A DNA stretch of 64,000 bases. Origin: Oerskovia paurometabola (GTDB lineage Bacteria > Actinomycetota > Actinomycetes > Actinomycetales > Cellulomonadaceae). Shown here one piece after another: positions 20,400 through 28,520 of the stretch. A program made the translations under genes and the position numbers. The DNA lies in assembly GCF_016907365.1 (NCBI RefSeq), contig NZ_JAFBBV010000001.1:3348001-3412000 (forward strand). The letters run 5' to 3'. How positions within the stretch are numbered: the stretch's first letter is position 1; every line of letters starts with the position of its first letter. Under the pieces are notes generated by a model. The model saw only the letters and a program-made list of their open reading frames with translations. It was not told where the DNA came from and did not search any database.

Positions 20400-21317
20400 A
20401 TGTCTCCCGCACGTCACCACCAGGCTCGTCGTCGCACCGCGATCGTCGCCTCCTCGCTCGCTCTCGGGCTCGGGCTCTCGGCCTGCGCCTCGGGCACCGA
20501 CGCCGGCTCCGGAGGGGCCGACAAGGACATCACGATCGCGATCCACTCGGGCTGGGACGAGGGCATCGCGGTGTCGCACCTGTTCAAGGCCATCCTCGAG
20601 GACGAGGGGTACACGGTCCGCACCGAGACGGCCGACCCCGGTGTCGTCTACACGGGCATGGCCGGGGGCGACTTCGACGTCAACTTCGACATGTGGCTGC
20701 CCCTCACGCACGCCGACTACAAGGAGCAGTACGGCGACGACCTCGAGGACCTCGGCTACTGGTACGACGACGCCAAGCTGACCGTGGCGGTCAACGAGGA
20801 CGCCCCCGTCGACAGCCTCGCCGAGCTCGCGGCGAACGCCGACCTGTTCGGCAACCGCATCGTCGGCATCGAGTCCGGTGCGGGCCTGACCCGCATCACG
20901 CAGGACGAGGCCATCCCGACCTACGGCCTGGACGACATGGACTTCGTCATCTCCTCGACCCCGGCCATGCTCGCCGAGCTCAAGAGCAAGACCGACGCGG
21001 GCGAGAACGTCGCCGTCACGCTGTGGCGCCCCCACTGGGCCTACGACGCGTTCCCCGTCAAGGACCTCGAGGACCCCGACGGCGCCATGGGCGAGGCCGA
21101 GAAGATCCACTCGGTCGCCCGCACCGGCTTCACCGAGGACCACCCTGACGTCGCGTCCTGGATCTCCGCGCTCACGCTGAGCGACGAGCAGCTCTTCTCG
21201 CTCGAGAACATCATGTTCAACGAGAACGACGGTACCGACAACGACGCCTCGGTACGCGAGTGGCTCGAGGCCAACCCGACGTTCGTCGACGACCTCAAGG
21301 CCGCTGCGCAGGCCTGA
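20400..21317 (+). CDS. proX: Glycine betaine/proline-binding lipoprotein
   Basis: 305 residues. ATG with GAAGGAAGGAC ahead. A twin-positive start and hydrophobic core end in the lipobox LSAC (C29), so it is a membrane-anchored binding protein. The OpuAC domain covers about 45-300: DITIAIHSGWDEGIAVSHLF, DFDVNFDMWLPLTH, VGIESGAGLTRITQ and TLWRPHWAYDAFPVK. The tryptophans in these segments are candidates for the aromatic cage that binds quaternary ammonium groups. Third gene of the operon, 127 bases after proW, followed by a strong terminator. Confidence 0.95.
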   Translation: MSPARHHQARRRTAIVASSLALGLGLSACASGTDAGSGGADKDITIAIHSGWDEGIAVSHLFKAILEDEGYTVRTETADPGVVYTGMAGGDFDVNFDMWLPLTHADYKEQYGDDLEDLGYWYDDAKLTVAVNEDAPVDSLAELAANADLFGNRIVGIESGAGLTRITQDEAIPTYGLDDMDFVISSTPAMLAELKSKTDAGENVAVTLWRPHWAYDAFPVKDLEDPDGAMGEAEKIHSVARTGFTEDHPDVASWISALTLSDEQLFSLENIMFNENDGTDNDASVREWLEANPTFVDDLKAAAQA

Positions 21318-21337
21318 GCCTCCTCGGGACGAACACG

Positions 21338-21370
21338 ACAGGCCGGCATCCCGTGCGGGTGCCGGCCTGT
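21338..21370 (+). terminator. Terminator of proVWX
   Basis: Perfect inverted repeat ACAGGCCGGCA/TGCCGGCCTGT with an inner CCCG/CGGG stem, 20 bases past the proX stop. Confidence 0.8.
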
Positions 21371-21385
21371 GGTGCGTCCCAGGCC

Positions 21386-21430
21386 CGACGGCGGAGGTGG
21401 GCCCGCGCACGGCGCCCACCTCCGTCGTCG
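21386..21430 (-). terminator. Terminator of the cation-efflux gene
   Basis: Stem of 17 bases with one mismatch (21386-21402 with 21414-21430), 20 bases beyond the stop of the convergent gene. Together with the hairpin at 21338 it insulates the two converging units. Confidence 0.7.
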
Positions 21431-21449
21431 GGCGCCTGGCGTCCGCACC

Positions 21450-22394
21450 TCAGCCCGGGGTCGCCCCACCCGAGGCTGCGGGCTCCGCCCGGCGCAGGTC
21501 CGGCTCGAGGTAGATGGCGCGCGCGATGGGGACGGCCGCACGGACGCGTTCCTCGGCGGCGTCGATCGCGTGGGCGATCGACGCCCCGTCGGCAGTCGCG
21601 GTGACCTCGATCTTGGCCGCGACGAGCAGCTCCTCGGGTCCGAGGTGCAGCGTCTTGAGGTGGATGACCGACGCGACGCCCTCGCCCACCAGGGCGCTGC
21701 GGATCGCGGCGACGTCGTCACGGCTCGCGGCCTCGCCGAGCAGGAGCGACTTGGTCTCCACGGCCAGCACGATCGCGATGAGGACCAGCAGGATGCCGAT
21801 GCACGCGGTCCCCGCTGCGTCGTACCGGCCGTCGTCCGTGACCAGGGTCAGTCCCACCCCTCCGAGCGCCAGGACCAGGCCGATCAACGCACCGAAGTCC
21901 TCGAGCAGCACCACGGGGAGCTCGGGAGCCTTGGCGTTGCGGACGAACGAGGGCCAGGACTGCTCGCCGCGCACGGTGTTCGACTCGCGGATCGCGGTGC
22001 GGAACGAGAACCCCTCCATGCCGATCGCGACCAGCAGCACCGCGATGGGCACCCACTGCCACTCGGTGATGGGGTGCGGGTCCTCCCACTTGTGCCAGGC
22101 CTCGTACAGCGCGAACAGGCCACCGACCGTGAACAGCACGATCGAGACGATGAACGCGTAGACGTAGCGCTCGCGGCCGTAGCCGAACGGGTGCTCCTCG
22201 TCGGCGGCCCGCCGAGACTTCTTGCCGCCGAGCAGCAGCAGCGCCTGGTTCCCCGAGTCGGCGAGCGAGTGGACGCCCTCGGCGAGCATCGACGACGCTC
22301 CCGTGAGTCCCCAGGCGACGAACTTGGTGACCGCGATGCCCATGTTCGCGAGCAGGGCCGCGATCACCGCCCGGTTGCCTCCGTGAGCTGACAT
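21450..22394 (-). CDS. Cation diffusion facilitator family transporter
   Basis: 314 residues starting at MSAHGGNRAVIAALLANMG, with GAAGGAGAG ahead. The helix-2 metal motif is EGVHSLADSGNQ and the helix-5 motif is LLEDFGALIGL, with E-D in place of the more common H-D pair. KKSRRAADEEHPFGYGRERY is the cytoplasmic loop. Six membrane helices, then a C-terminal domain (about 225-300) with VIHLKTLHLGPEELLVAAKIEV. It exports a divalent metal such as Zn, Fe or Mn by proton exchange; the metal cannot be told from sequence. It stands alone, bounded by terminators on both sides. Confidence 0.92.
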   Translation of the reverse strand: MSAHGGNRAVIAALLANMGIAVTKFVAWGLTGASSMLAEGVHSLADSGNQALLLLGGKKSRRAADEEHPFGYGRERYVYAFIVSIVLFTVGGLFALYEAWHKWEDPHPITEWQWVPIAVLLVAIGMEGFSFRTAIRESNTVRGEQSWPSFVRNAKAPELPVVLLEDFGALIGLVLALGGVGLTLVTDDGRYDAAGTACIGILLVLIAIVLAVETKSLLLGEAASRDDVAAIRSALVGEGVASVIHLKTLHLGPEELLVAAKIEVTATADGASIAHAIDAAEERVRAAVPIARAIYLEPDLRRAEPAASGGATPG

Positions 22395-22500
22395 GGCGTG
22401 GCTCTCCTTCGACTCGGCCGGCCCTGGTCCGGCCCGTGACGCGTGCTCGGTCCAGCATCGCACCGCACGCTCCGGGGAGGGACGCGGAGCGTGGGACACG

Positions 22501-22539
22501 CCGCGAGCCCGGTACCCGTCAGGGGTACCGGGCTCGCGG
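22501..22539 (-). terminator. Strong hairpin after the Trm112-like gene
   Basis: Perfect 16-bp stem (22501-22516 with 22524-22539), plus one further C-G pair, and a 5-base loop. It is 28 bases past the stop of the manB-trm112 unit. Confidence 0.8.
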
Positions 22540-22566
22540 TCGTCGTCCGGGGACCAGCTGCGGGGA

Positions 22567-22785
22567 CTAGAGGGCCCGCGCGTCGCCCTCGAGCAGGACG
22601 GGGATGCCGTCGCGCACCGGGTAGGCGAGCGGGCGCTCCGGGTCCGTCGAGCGGAGCTCGGGGCTGCTGTCCGGGGCCGTGCCGTCCACGAGGGTGGCTC
22701 CGGTCACGGGGCACCTCAGCGCCTCGCGGACCCACGGGTCGAGGGTGACCGGCCCGGGAGTGCCCGATGTCGTGTCGTCGCTCAT
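22567..22785 (-). CDS. Trm112-family small protein
   Basis: 72 residues. LRCPVTGATLVDG and YPVRDGIPVLLEGDAR are the two conserved blocks of Trm112/YcaR-like proteins. Only one cysteine remains, so the zinc knuckle of the eukaryotic protein is absent, as in many bacterial members. In eukaryotes Trm112 activates methyltransferases; the bacterial role is open. It starts nine bases after the manB stop, so the two are co-transcribed; this pairing is conserved across actinobacteria. Confidence 0.88.
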   Translation of the reverse strand: MSDDTTSGTPGPVTLDPWVREALRCPVTGATLVDGTAPDSSPELRSTDPERPLAYPVRDGIPVLLEGDARAL

Positions 22786-22794
22786 GTGCTCGCC

Positions 22795-24276
22795 TCAGCT
22801 CTCGGTGTCGGTGGCGCGGTTCTCGGCGGAGCGCACGAGCGACAGGACGTCGTCCCGCACCTTCTCCATGATGTCCACGTCGGCCGCCTCGACGTTGAGC
22901 CGCAGGAGCGGCTCGGTGTTGGACGCGCGCAGGTTGAACCACCACTGCGGGTGCGATCCCCAGTGGGAGACCGTGAGCCCGTCGAGCTCGTCGACCTCGA
23001 CCGGTCCGGCCCCCTCCTCGGTCACGTACGCCTGGACCACGCGGGCCCGCGCCGCAGGGACGTCGTCGACCTGGGAGTTGATCTCGCCGCTCGCGGTGTA
23101 GGGCTCGTAGACCTCGCCGAGCGCGGACAGCGGGTGCTCCTGCCCGCCCAGGGCCGCGAGCACGTGCATGGCCGCGAGCATGCCCGTGTCCGCGAAGAAG
23201 AAGTCGCGGAAGTAGTAGTGGGCGCTGTGCTCGCCGCCGAACACGGCGTCGTTGTCGGCCATCTGCGCCTTGATGAACGAGTGGCCGACGCGGGTACGGA
23301 CGACCTCCGCGCCCGCTGCGGTCATGAAGTCCGGGACGGCGCGCGACGTGATGAGGTTGTGGATGATCGTCGGGACACGGCCCGCGGCCTTCTCGCGCTC
23401 GACCTCGCGCAGCCCCACGAGGGCCGTGATCGCGGACGGGGAGACCGGGTCGCCGTGCTCGTCGATCACGAAGCAGCGGTCGGCGTCGCCGTCGAACGCC
23501 AGGCCCAGGTCGGCGTCGTGCTCGACGACCGCGGCCTGCAGGTCCACGAGGTTCTTCGGGTCGAGCGGGTTGGCCTCGTGGTTGGGGAAGGTCCCGTCGA
23601 GCTCGAAGTACAAGGGCACGACGTCGAGCGGCAGCGCCTCGAGACCTGCCGCGGTCCCCAGGACGGCCGGCGCCGTCAGGCCGCCCATGCCGTTGCCCGC
23701 GTCGATGACGACCTTGAGCGGGCGGATGCCCCGCAGGTCCACGAGCGAGCGCAGGAATGCCGCGTAGTCCGCGAGCATGTCCCGGTCGGTGATCTCGCCG
23801 CGGTCCTCGACGGGGGCGGGCAGCTCGCCGTCGAGGTACTCCTGGGCCAGCTCGCGCACCGCGACCAGGCCCGAGTCCTGCCCCACGGGGCGCGCGCCGG
23901 CACGGCACAGCTTGATGCCGTTGTAGACAGCGGGGTTGTGCGAGGCCGTGAACATCGCCCCGGGGACGTCCAGCGCGCCCGAGGCGTAGTAGAGGCCGTC
24001 GGTCGAGCACAGACCGATCCGGACGACGTCCACCCCGGCCTCCGCGAGCCCCTGGGCGAACGCGTCGACCAGCTCGGGCCCGCTGTCGCGCATGTCCCGC
24101 CCGACGGCGACGCGCGGGCGGGCGGGCGATCCCTCGGCCCCGCTCACCTCGGGGAGCACGACGACGCGTGCGAAGGCTGCGCCGATCGCTCGGGCAACCT
24201 GCGGGTTGAACTGGTCCGGGACGGTGCCGCGGACGTCGTAGGCCTTGATCAGCTGGGTCAGGTCGATGCTCGTCAC
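22795..24276 (-). CDS. manB: Phosphomannomutase/phosphoglucomutase
   Basis: 493 residues from a GTG giving VTSIDLTQLIKAYDVRGTVPDQ. It interconverts mannose-6-P and mannose-1-P, the precursor of GDP-mannose. The phosphoserine loop is TASHNP (about residue 110), the metal loop DGDADRC (about 268) and the sugar-binding loop GGEHSAHYYFRD (about 350). The C-terminal phosphate-binding domain is present (LRASNTEPLLRLNVE). The -10-like TACGCT is six bases ahead of the GTG. Divergent from manA, so both mannose steps are made from one intergenic region. Confidence 0.95.
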   Translation of the reverse strand: MTSIDLTQLIKAYDVRGTVPDQFNPQVARAIGAAFARVVVLPEVSGAEGSPARPRVAVGRDMRDSGPELVDAFAQGLAEAGVDVVRIGLCSTDGLYYASGALDVPGAMFTASHNPAVYNGIKLCRAGARPVGQDSGLVAVRELAQEYLDGELPAPVEDRGEITDRDMLADYAAFLRSLVDLRGIRPLKVVIDAGNGMGGLTAPAVLGTAAGLEALPLDVVPLYFELDGTFPNHEANPLDPKNLVDLQAAVVEHDADLGLAFDGDADRCFVIDEHGDPVSPSAITALVGLREVEREKAAGRVPTIIHNLITSRAVPDFMTAAGAEVVRTRVGHSFIKAQMADNDAVFGGEHSAHYYFRDFFFADTGMLAAMHVLAALGGQEHPLSALGEVYEPYTASGEINSQVDDVPAARARVVQAYVTEEGAGPVEVDELDGLTVSHWGSHPQWWFNLRASNTEPLLRLNVEAADVDIMEKVRDDVLSLVRSAENRATDTES

Positions 24277-24282
24277 GGAGAC

Positions 24283-24288
24283 AGCGTA
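24283..24288 (-). promoter_or_regulatory. manB: Candidate leaderless -10 of manB
   Basis: TACGCT on the minus strand, then six bases and the GTG at 24276. Confidence 0.45.
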
Positions 24289-24376
24289 TCGGTGCGGGCG
24301 ACCGACCGACCGAACCACGCACCGCCTGCTGAGGAGTGCCCGGACCCGCCCGCTCGGCCGAGCACTCCGGTCGGGG

Positions 24377-24414
24377 GGCCACGCCGTCACGCGGCGCCGC
24401 CTGACGGCGTGGCC
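24377..24414. promoter_or_regulatory. Large palindrome in the manA/manB divergent region
   Basis: Perfect 13-bp arms GGCCACGCCGTCA/TGACGGCGTGGCC (24377-24389 and 24402-24414) enclose the inner palindrome GCGGCGCCGC. A second palindrome, GCTCGGCCGAGC, is at 24352-24363. Between divergent genes a terminator role is unlikely; an operator is more plausible. Confidence 0.45.
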
Positions 24415-24460
24415 TCGGCAACACACCATCGGGCCCGTGGAGATACTGCGACGGACCCCC

Positions 24461-24466
24461 TATCCT
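24461..24466 (+). promoter_or_regulatory. manA: Candidate -10 of manA
   Basis: TATCCT, with TGGAGA 17 bases upstream as a weak -35. It predicts a leader of about 85 nt. Confidence 0.45.
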
Positions 24467-24556
24467 GGCTCGACGCCCTCTCACCACGGCCGTCGCCGAC
24501 AGCGGGCACCACACCCTCCGGGGCTCTCCCCAGAACGAACGGCAGCGCAGAAGTAC

Positions 24557-25765
24557 ATGATCGATCGTCCGAGGCACCTTCAGAACACCGTCCAGCACTA
24601 CGACTGGGGCTCGCGCACCGCCATCCCCGAGATGCTGGGCGACCAGCCCGACGGGCGGCCGCACGCGGAGCTGTGGCTCGGCGCCCACCCCAGCGGCTCG
24701 TCCCGTCTCGTCGGTGAGGACCTGACGCCTCTGCAGACGGCGATCCTCTCCGCTCCCGAGCGGACGCTGGGCGCTCGGGTGATCGACGAGTTCGGCCCCC
24801 GCCTCCCGTACCTGATGAAGGTCCTGTCCGCGGAGAGCGCCCTGTCGATCCAGGTCCACCCGCGACCGCACGACGCCCGTGCGGGATACAACAGCGAGAA
24901 CGTGCTCGGCCTGCCGCCCGGGGACACCCGCCGCAGCTTCCACGACGACCAGCACAAGCCCGAGATGATCGTGGCGCTGAGCCAGTTCGACGGGCTTGCG
25001 GGCTTTCGTCAGCCCCGAGCCATCCTGCGGCTGCTCGCAGGGCTCCCTGGCCGGCTGGTCGCGACCATGCGGTCGAGCCTCGAGGAGGACTCGACGGCGG
25101 AGGGCATGCGGCGCGCCTTCTCCTGCCTGCTGGACGCACGAGGATCGCTCGACGTCGGCGCCGACATCGAGACCACGCTCGAGGGCATCCGCGGGCGCGT
25201 CGCGACGTCACCGTCGACGCGCGCCGACGCGACCGTGGCGATGCTCGCGAAGCAGCACCCGGGCGACCCCGGGGCCCTCGCCTCGTTGATGCTCAACCGC
25301 TTCACGCTCGAGCCGGGAGAGGCGCTCTTCATCCCGTCCGGGGAGATCCACGCGTACCTCTCCGGCACAGGGGTCGAGATCATGGCGAGCTCGGACAACG
25401 TGCTGCGCGCGGGACTCACCACCAAGCTCGTCGACACGGGAGCGCTCCTCGCGTGCGCGTCCTTCACGGCCCGCCCGCCCGTCGCCCCCACGTGCACCGC
25501 TTCCGGCGAGCACCACGAGGTTCGTCACTACCGCGCGCCCGTCGCCGAGTTCGCGCTCGTGGTGGCCGAGTCCTCGGTGGACGACGACATCGCCCTCCCG
25601 TCCGAGGGACCGCGCATCGTGCTCTGCCTCGACGGCGCCGTGGCGCTCTCGACCGGCGGCGAGGACTTCACGCTGGAGCAGGGGCAGTCCGTGTTCGTGC
25701 CCCACGTCTCGGGCAGGACGACGGTCCGGGGAGACGGCCAGATCGTCTGCGCCTACGTCCCCTGA
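24557..25765 (+). CDS. manA: Mannose-6-phosphate isomerase, class I
   Basis: 402 residues; interconverts fructose-6-P and mannose-6-P with a zinc ion. Starts MIDRPRHLQNTVQHYDWGS, a standard beginning; the ribosome-binding site is weak (GCAGAAG). The first metal segment is QVHPRPHDA (Q and H ligands), the glutamate ligand is in HKPEMIVAL, and the signature with the last ligand is LFIPSGEIHAYLSGTGVEIMASSDNVLRAGLTTK. With ManB it supplies mannose-1-P for GDP-mannose, which the Gmd-like enzymes near 52 kb would use. Confidence 0.96.
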   Translation: MIDRPRHLQNTVQHYDWGSRTAIPEMLGDQPDGRPHAELWLGAHPSGSSRLVGEDLTPLQTAILSAPERTLGARVIDEFGPRLPYLMKVLSAESALSIQVHPRPHDARAGYNSENVLGLPPGDTRRSFHDDQHKPEMIVALSQFDGLAGFRQPRAILRLLAGLPGRLVATMRSSLEEDSTAEGMRRAFSCLLDARGSLDVGADIETTLEGIRGRVATSPSTRADATVAMLAKQHPGDPGALASLMLNRFTLEPGEALFIPSGEIHAYLSGTGVEIMASSDNVLRAGLTTKLVDTGALLACASFTARPPVAPTCTASGEHHEVRHYRAPVAEFALVVAESSVDDDIALPSEGPRIVLCLDGAVALSTGGEDFTLEQGQSVFVPHVSGRTTVRGDGQIVCAYVP

Positions 25766-25786
25766 CGACGAACGCCCGTGGGAGCC

Positions 25787-26140
25787 TCAGTCACCCTCGG
25801 CACGCAGCACCCGCAGGTGACCGCGCCGCCCGACCTCGGTGACGTCGTCGGGCTCGGGGCCGGGGCGCGGACGGCCGGCCTCCCGGACGGCCTCGGCGAG
25901 CGCCGAGAGGTCGTCGGCGCTCGGGCCGGTCTCGACGAAGTGCTGCGCGAGGCGCACGACCTCCCAGCCGCGGGGCGCGGTCAGGCGCTCGGCGTGCTCG
26001 GCGCACAGGTCGTAGCTGTGGGGCTCGGCCAGGTGGGCCAGGGGCCCGAGCACGGCGGTCGAGTCCGCGTAGACGTAGGTGAGGGTCGCCACCGAAGCAC
26101 GGGTGCATGCGGTACGCGAACACTGTCTGACGGATCTCAC
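25787..26140 (-). CDS. DUF3499 family protein
   Basis: 117 residues from a GTG. QCSRTAC near the start and DLCAEH give a possible zinc site of C7, C12, C46 and H49. ATLTYVYADSTAVLGPLA and LTAPRGWEVVRL are the family hallmarks. Found next to a zincin-like gene and whiB2 throughout actinobacteria; function unknown. A TAGTGT lies six bases before the start. The manA stop is 21 bases away in convergent orientation. Confidence 0.92.
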   Translation of the reverse strand: MRSVRQCSRTACTRASVATLTYVYADSTAVLGPLAHLAEPHSYDLCAEHAERLTAPRGWEVVRLAQHFVETGPSADDLSALAEAVREAGRPRPGPEPDDVTEVGRRGHLRVLRAEGD

Positions 26141-26146
26141 GCGCTG

Positions 26147-26152
26147 ACACTA
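26147..26152 (-). promoter_or_regulatory. Candidate leaderless -10 of the DUF3499 gene
   Basis: TAGTGT on the minus strand, six bases before the GTG at 26140; one of the clearest examples of this spacing here. Confidence 0.55.
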
Positions 26153-26236
26153 CGCCCTGAGCGGTGGTCGCGGTGCCATACACGCCGTGCGGCAGGTTCG
26201 CACGTCGTGCTCAGGGCGCCGGGACCGCGGTTCGTC

Positions 26237-26242
26237 TAGGCT
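26237..26242 (+). promoter_or_regulatory. Candidate leaderless -10 of the zincin-like gene
   Basis: TAGGCT, seven bases ahead of the GTG at 26250. A purine-rich CGGAGG lies between them. Confidence 0.5.
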
Positions 26243-26249
26243 CGGAGGC

Positions 26250-26801
26250 GTGCCCGGTCATTCGCCCTCCCCCGCCCCGCACGGCTCGCGCCGTCGCCCC
26301 GAGAAGACGTCGACCGACGCCCCGGCGCCGCTCGTCGCCTCGCTGCGCATCCCCGCCCGCGGCCCGGACCTCAACGACGTCGGGCCGCACCCACGCCGCC
26401 GGGACCGCCGAGGTCGAGGAATCCGCGGACCGCTCCTGCCGCCCTCGGCTCCGGCGAACCGCACCCGCGGAGAGAGGTTCGACGAGCAGGTGATCGCGAC
26501 CATCGGCCTGATCGAGCGAGGATGGTCGCGGCAGCTCCACGGCACCGAGTTCGCGGTCGAGGACGTGCCGCCCTCGGACCCGGCCCCCTGGGAGGACGCA
26601 GGGGTCCCCCTCGGGCGCTACTTTCCCGCCGACGCGGGACAGCCGGCCCGCATCGTCGTCTACCGCCGCCCCGTCGAGTCCCGGGCGTTCGACGACGACG
26701 ACCTGGCCGACCTGGTGCGCGACGTCGTCGTCGAACAGGTCGCGCACATGCTCGCGCGCACGCCGGAGGAGATCGACCCCCGCTACCAGCGCGGTCGCTG
26801 A
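26250..26801 (+). CDS. Metallopeptidase-family (zincin-like) protein with degenerate active site
   Basis: 183 residues. The C-terminal ~100 (FDEQVIATIGLIERGWS to the end) fit the PF06262 zincin family, and the partner DUF3499 gene is divergent, as usual. Where active members have HExxHxxG, this protein reads EQVAHMLA in DVVVEQVAHMLARTPEEIDPRY: the first metal histidine and the catalytic glutamate are lost. It is therefore probably not a protease. The ~70-residue N-terminus is basic and disordered. The GTG at 26250 was chosen for its TAGGCT/CGGAGG context. The stop is one base from the convergent DUF5719 stop. Confidence 0.8.
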   Translation: MPGHSPSPAPHGSRRRPEKTSTDAPAPLVASLRIPARGPDLNDVGPHPRRRDRRGRGIRGPLLPPSAPANRTRGERFDEQVIATIGLIERGWSRQLHGTEFAVEDVPPSDPAPWEDAGVPLGRYFPADAGQPARIVVYRRPVESRAFDDDDLADLVRDVVVEQVAHMLARTPEEIDPRYQRGR

Positions 26802-26802
26802 G

Positions 26803-28515
26803 TCAGTCGGGCAGCCCCGCGGTACGCGTGGCACGGACGTCCACGCTCCCCTGGCTCTCGGCCGCAGGGACCGGCAGGAGCACGGACACCAGGGTGCCCG
26901 GCGCGCCCTCCGGCGCCCCGGTGAGCGGGGCTCCAGCCGTCGCCAGGACCGACCAGACCGGCTCCGACCCACCCTGGTCGGTACCCGCCTCGTCCTCGCG
27001 CGCATCGAGCGTCAGGACGGCGGGGTCGACGCCTCCACCCAACTCGACGGCGCCGAACGTGACGGTCGACCCCGCGGGCACGTCGAGCGCCCTCTCCCCG
27101 AGCAGGACGCCGTCCGGCCCGTAGGCGCGCAACGTGCCCCGGAAGGCACCGGTCGGCTCGGAGTCCTCGGACCGCTCCCGAGGGACCGCACCCACGCGGA
27201 CCACGCTCGACGTTCCGGGCACGAGCGTGACGGTGCCACGGTCGCGCGTCCGGTGGGGGCGGGCGGGCGCGGCGTCCTCCTCGGAGGCGGCTGCGGCGAC
27301 CGCGGTCGACGCGATCCACGCACGGTCGACCTGCGCCGCGCCCGAGGGCGAGTCCTCGGCGGCGTCGCCCGCCCGGGCCTCGACCGCGCCCGCCACGACG
27401 GGCACCGTCGAGTCCACGACGACGGTGTAGGACCCGGCGGGCAGACCGCCCAGGGACTGGTCCGTCACGACCCCCGGCGCGAGCTCGACCTGCTCGCCAC
27501 CACGTACCCGCACCCGACCGTCGGCGCCGTAGACCGTCAGCGTCGCCGTCCCCGACTCGGCACCCGGCGCGAGAAGCCTGACCTGGGGCGCCAGCACGTC
27601 GTCGACGGCCTCGCCCGAGCTCGTGAAGGAGACGGCCGTGCCGAGTGACGGCGCGGCCCCGGGGACGACGTAGTCGACGCCCAGCGGCACGAGGCCGGCC
27701 AGCGTGCTGTGCTGCAGGTAGGCCGCGACCGTCCCGCCGGTCGACTCGACGCGGACCGCGAGCCGCCGCTGCTCGGGCGCGGCCGCCTCGACCAGCGTCA
27801 TGACCTCGCCGCCGGGCGGGACCAGGTACTGGCCACCACCGCTCAGGACGACCGGACCGCCAGGACCCCACACCTCGATCCGCACGGTCGCGGGGGTGCG
27901 GCCGGGGTTCTGGAGCACGAGCTGAGCACTGCTGCCGACCTCGGTGCTCCCCCCGACCAGCCAGTGGTCGATGTCCGGGGTCGCGCAGCTCGCGGCCGCG
28001 AGCCCGCGCAGGTCGCCCGCAGTCGTCGTCGACGCCACGGCGGCGGCGACCCGGGTGTCCACCGGCATCCCGGCACCCACCCGCAGAGCCTGCCCGTCGG
28101 ACACGTCGGCCAGCGAGACCACCGTGGCCCCGGAGTCGTCCTGCTCGAGCGGTGCCGAGTCGAGCGCCTCGAGCCCCGTGAGCGTCACGGGCGTCTCGCC
28201 TGGTCCCCCCGTCGCCCCCGCACCGACCACCCCGGCGCGGAGCACGGTCGTCGTCTCGACGGGCGCGGCGCCGAACTGGGCGTCGCCCACCTGGGTCGAG
28301 TCCGCCAGGCGGACGGGGGCGGGGCACACGAGCGTCCGCTCGGGCGTCGACGCCTCGATCCGCTCGACGTCAGGCACGGCCCCGGCGACGGACCCGAAGT
28401 CCCCCGGCAGCCCGACGGCGGCCACGGCCCCCGTGAGGGCGACGGCCAGCAGGCCGGTGCCGATCGTCGCGACCCGGCGGAGCACGGGACGAGGTCTGGA
28501 AGATCTGGTGGTCAC
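26803..28515 (-). CDS. DUF5719 family secreted/anchored protein
   Basis: 570 residues; GTG start with GAGGTAG ahead, five bases after the stop of the upstream glycosyltransferase. An arginine-rich start and one helix (RVATIGTGLLAVALTGAVAAVGL) look like a signal anchor. The rest is a series of beta-rich segments with LVLQNPGRTPATVRIEVWGPGG, VPPGGEVMTLVE and GVVTDQSLGGLPAGSYTVVVDS, as in DUF5719. This family always follows a large GT2/membrane protein in actinobacteria and probably works with it outside the membrane; the activity is unknown. Confidence 0.88.
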   Translation of the reverse strand: MTTRSSRPRPVLRRVATIGTGLLAVALTGAVAAVGLPGDFGSVAGAVPDVERIEASTPERTLVCPAPVRLADSTQVGDAQFGAAPVETTTVLRAGVVGAGATGGPGETPVTLTGLEALDSAPLEQDDSGATVVSLADVSDGQALRVGAGMPVDTRVAAAVASTTTAGDLRGLAAASCATPDIDHWLVGGSTEVGSSAQLVLQNPGRTPATVRIEVWGPGGPVVLSGGGQYLVPPGGEVMTLVEAAAPEQRRLAVRVESTGGTVAAYLQHSTLAGLVPLGVDYVVPGAAPSLGTAVSFTSSGEAVDDVLAPQVRLLAPGAESGTATLTVYGADGRVRVRGGEQVELAPGVVTDQSLGGLPAGSYTVVVDSTVPVVAGAVEARAGDAAEDSPSGAAQVDRAWIASTAVAAAASEEDAAPARPHRTRDRGTVTLVPGTSSVVRVGAVPRERSEDSEPTGAFRGTLRAYGPDGVLLGERALDVPAGSTVTFGAVELGGGVDPAVLTLDAREDEAGTDQGGSEPVWSVLATAGAPLTGAPEGAPGTLVSVLLPVPAAESQGSVDVRATRTAGLPD

Positions 28516-28520
28516 GGGCA

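Noticed and set aside
24297..24314. Short run of ACCG units upstream of manB
   Set aside because: About four copies only; too short to call a meaningful repeat in GC-rich sequence.
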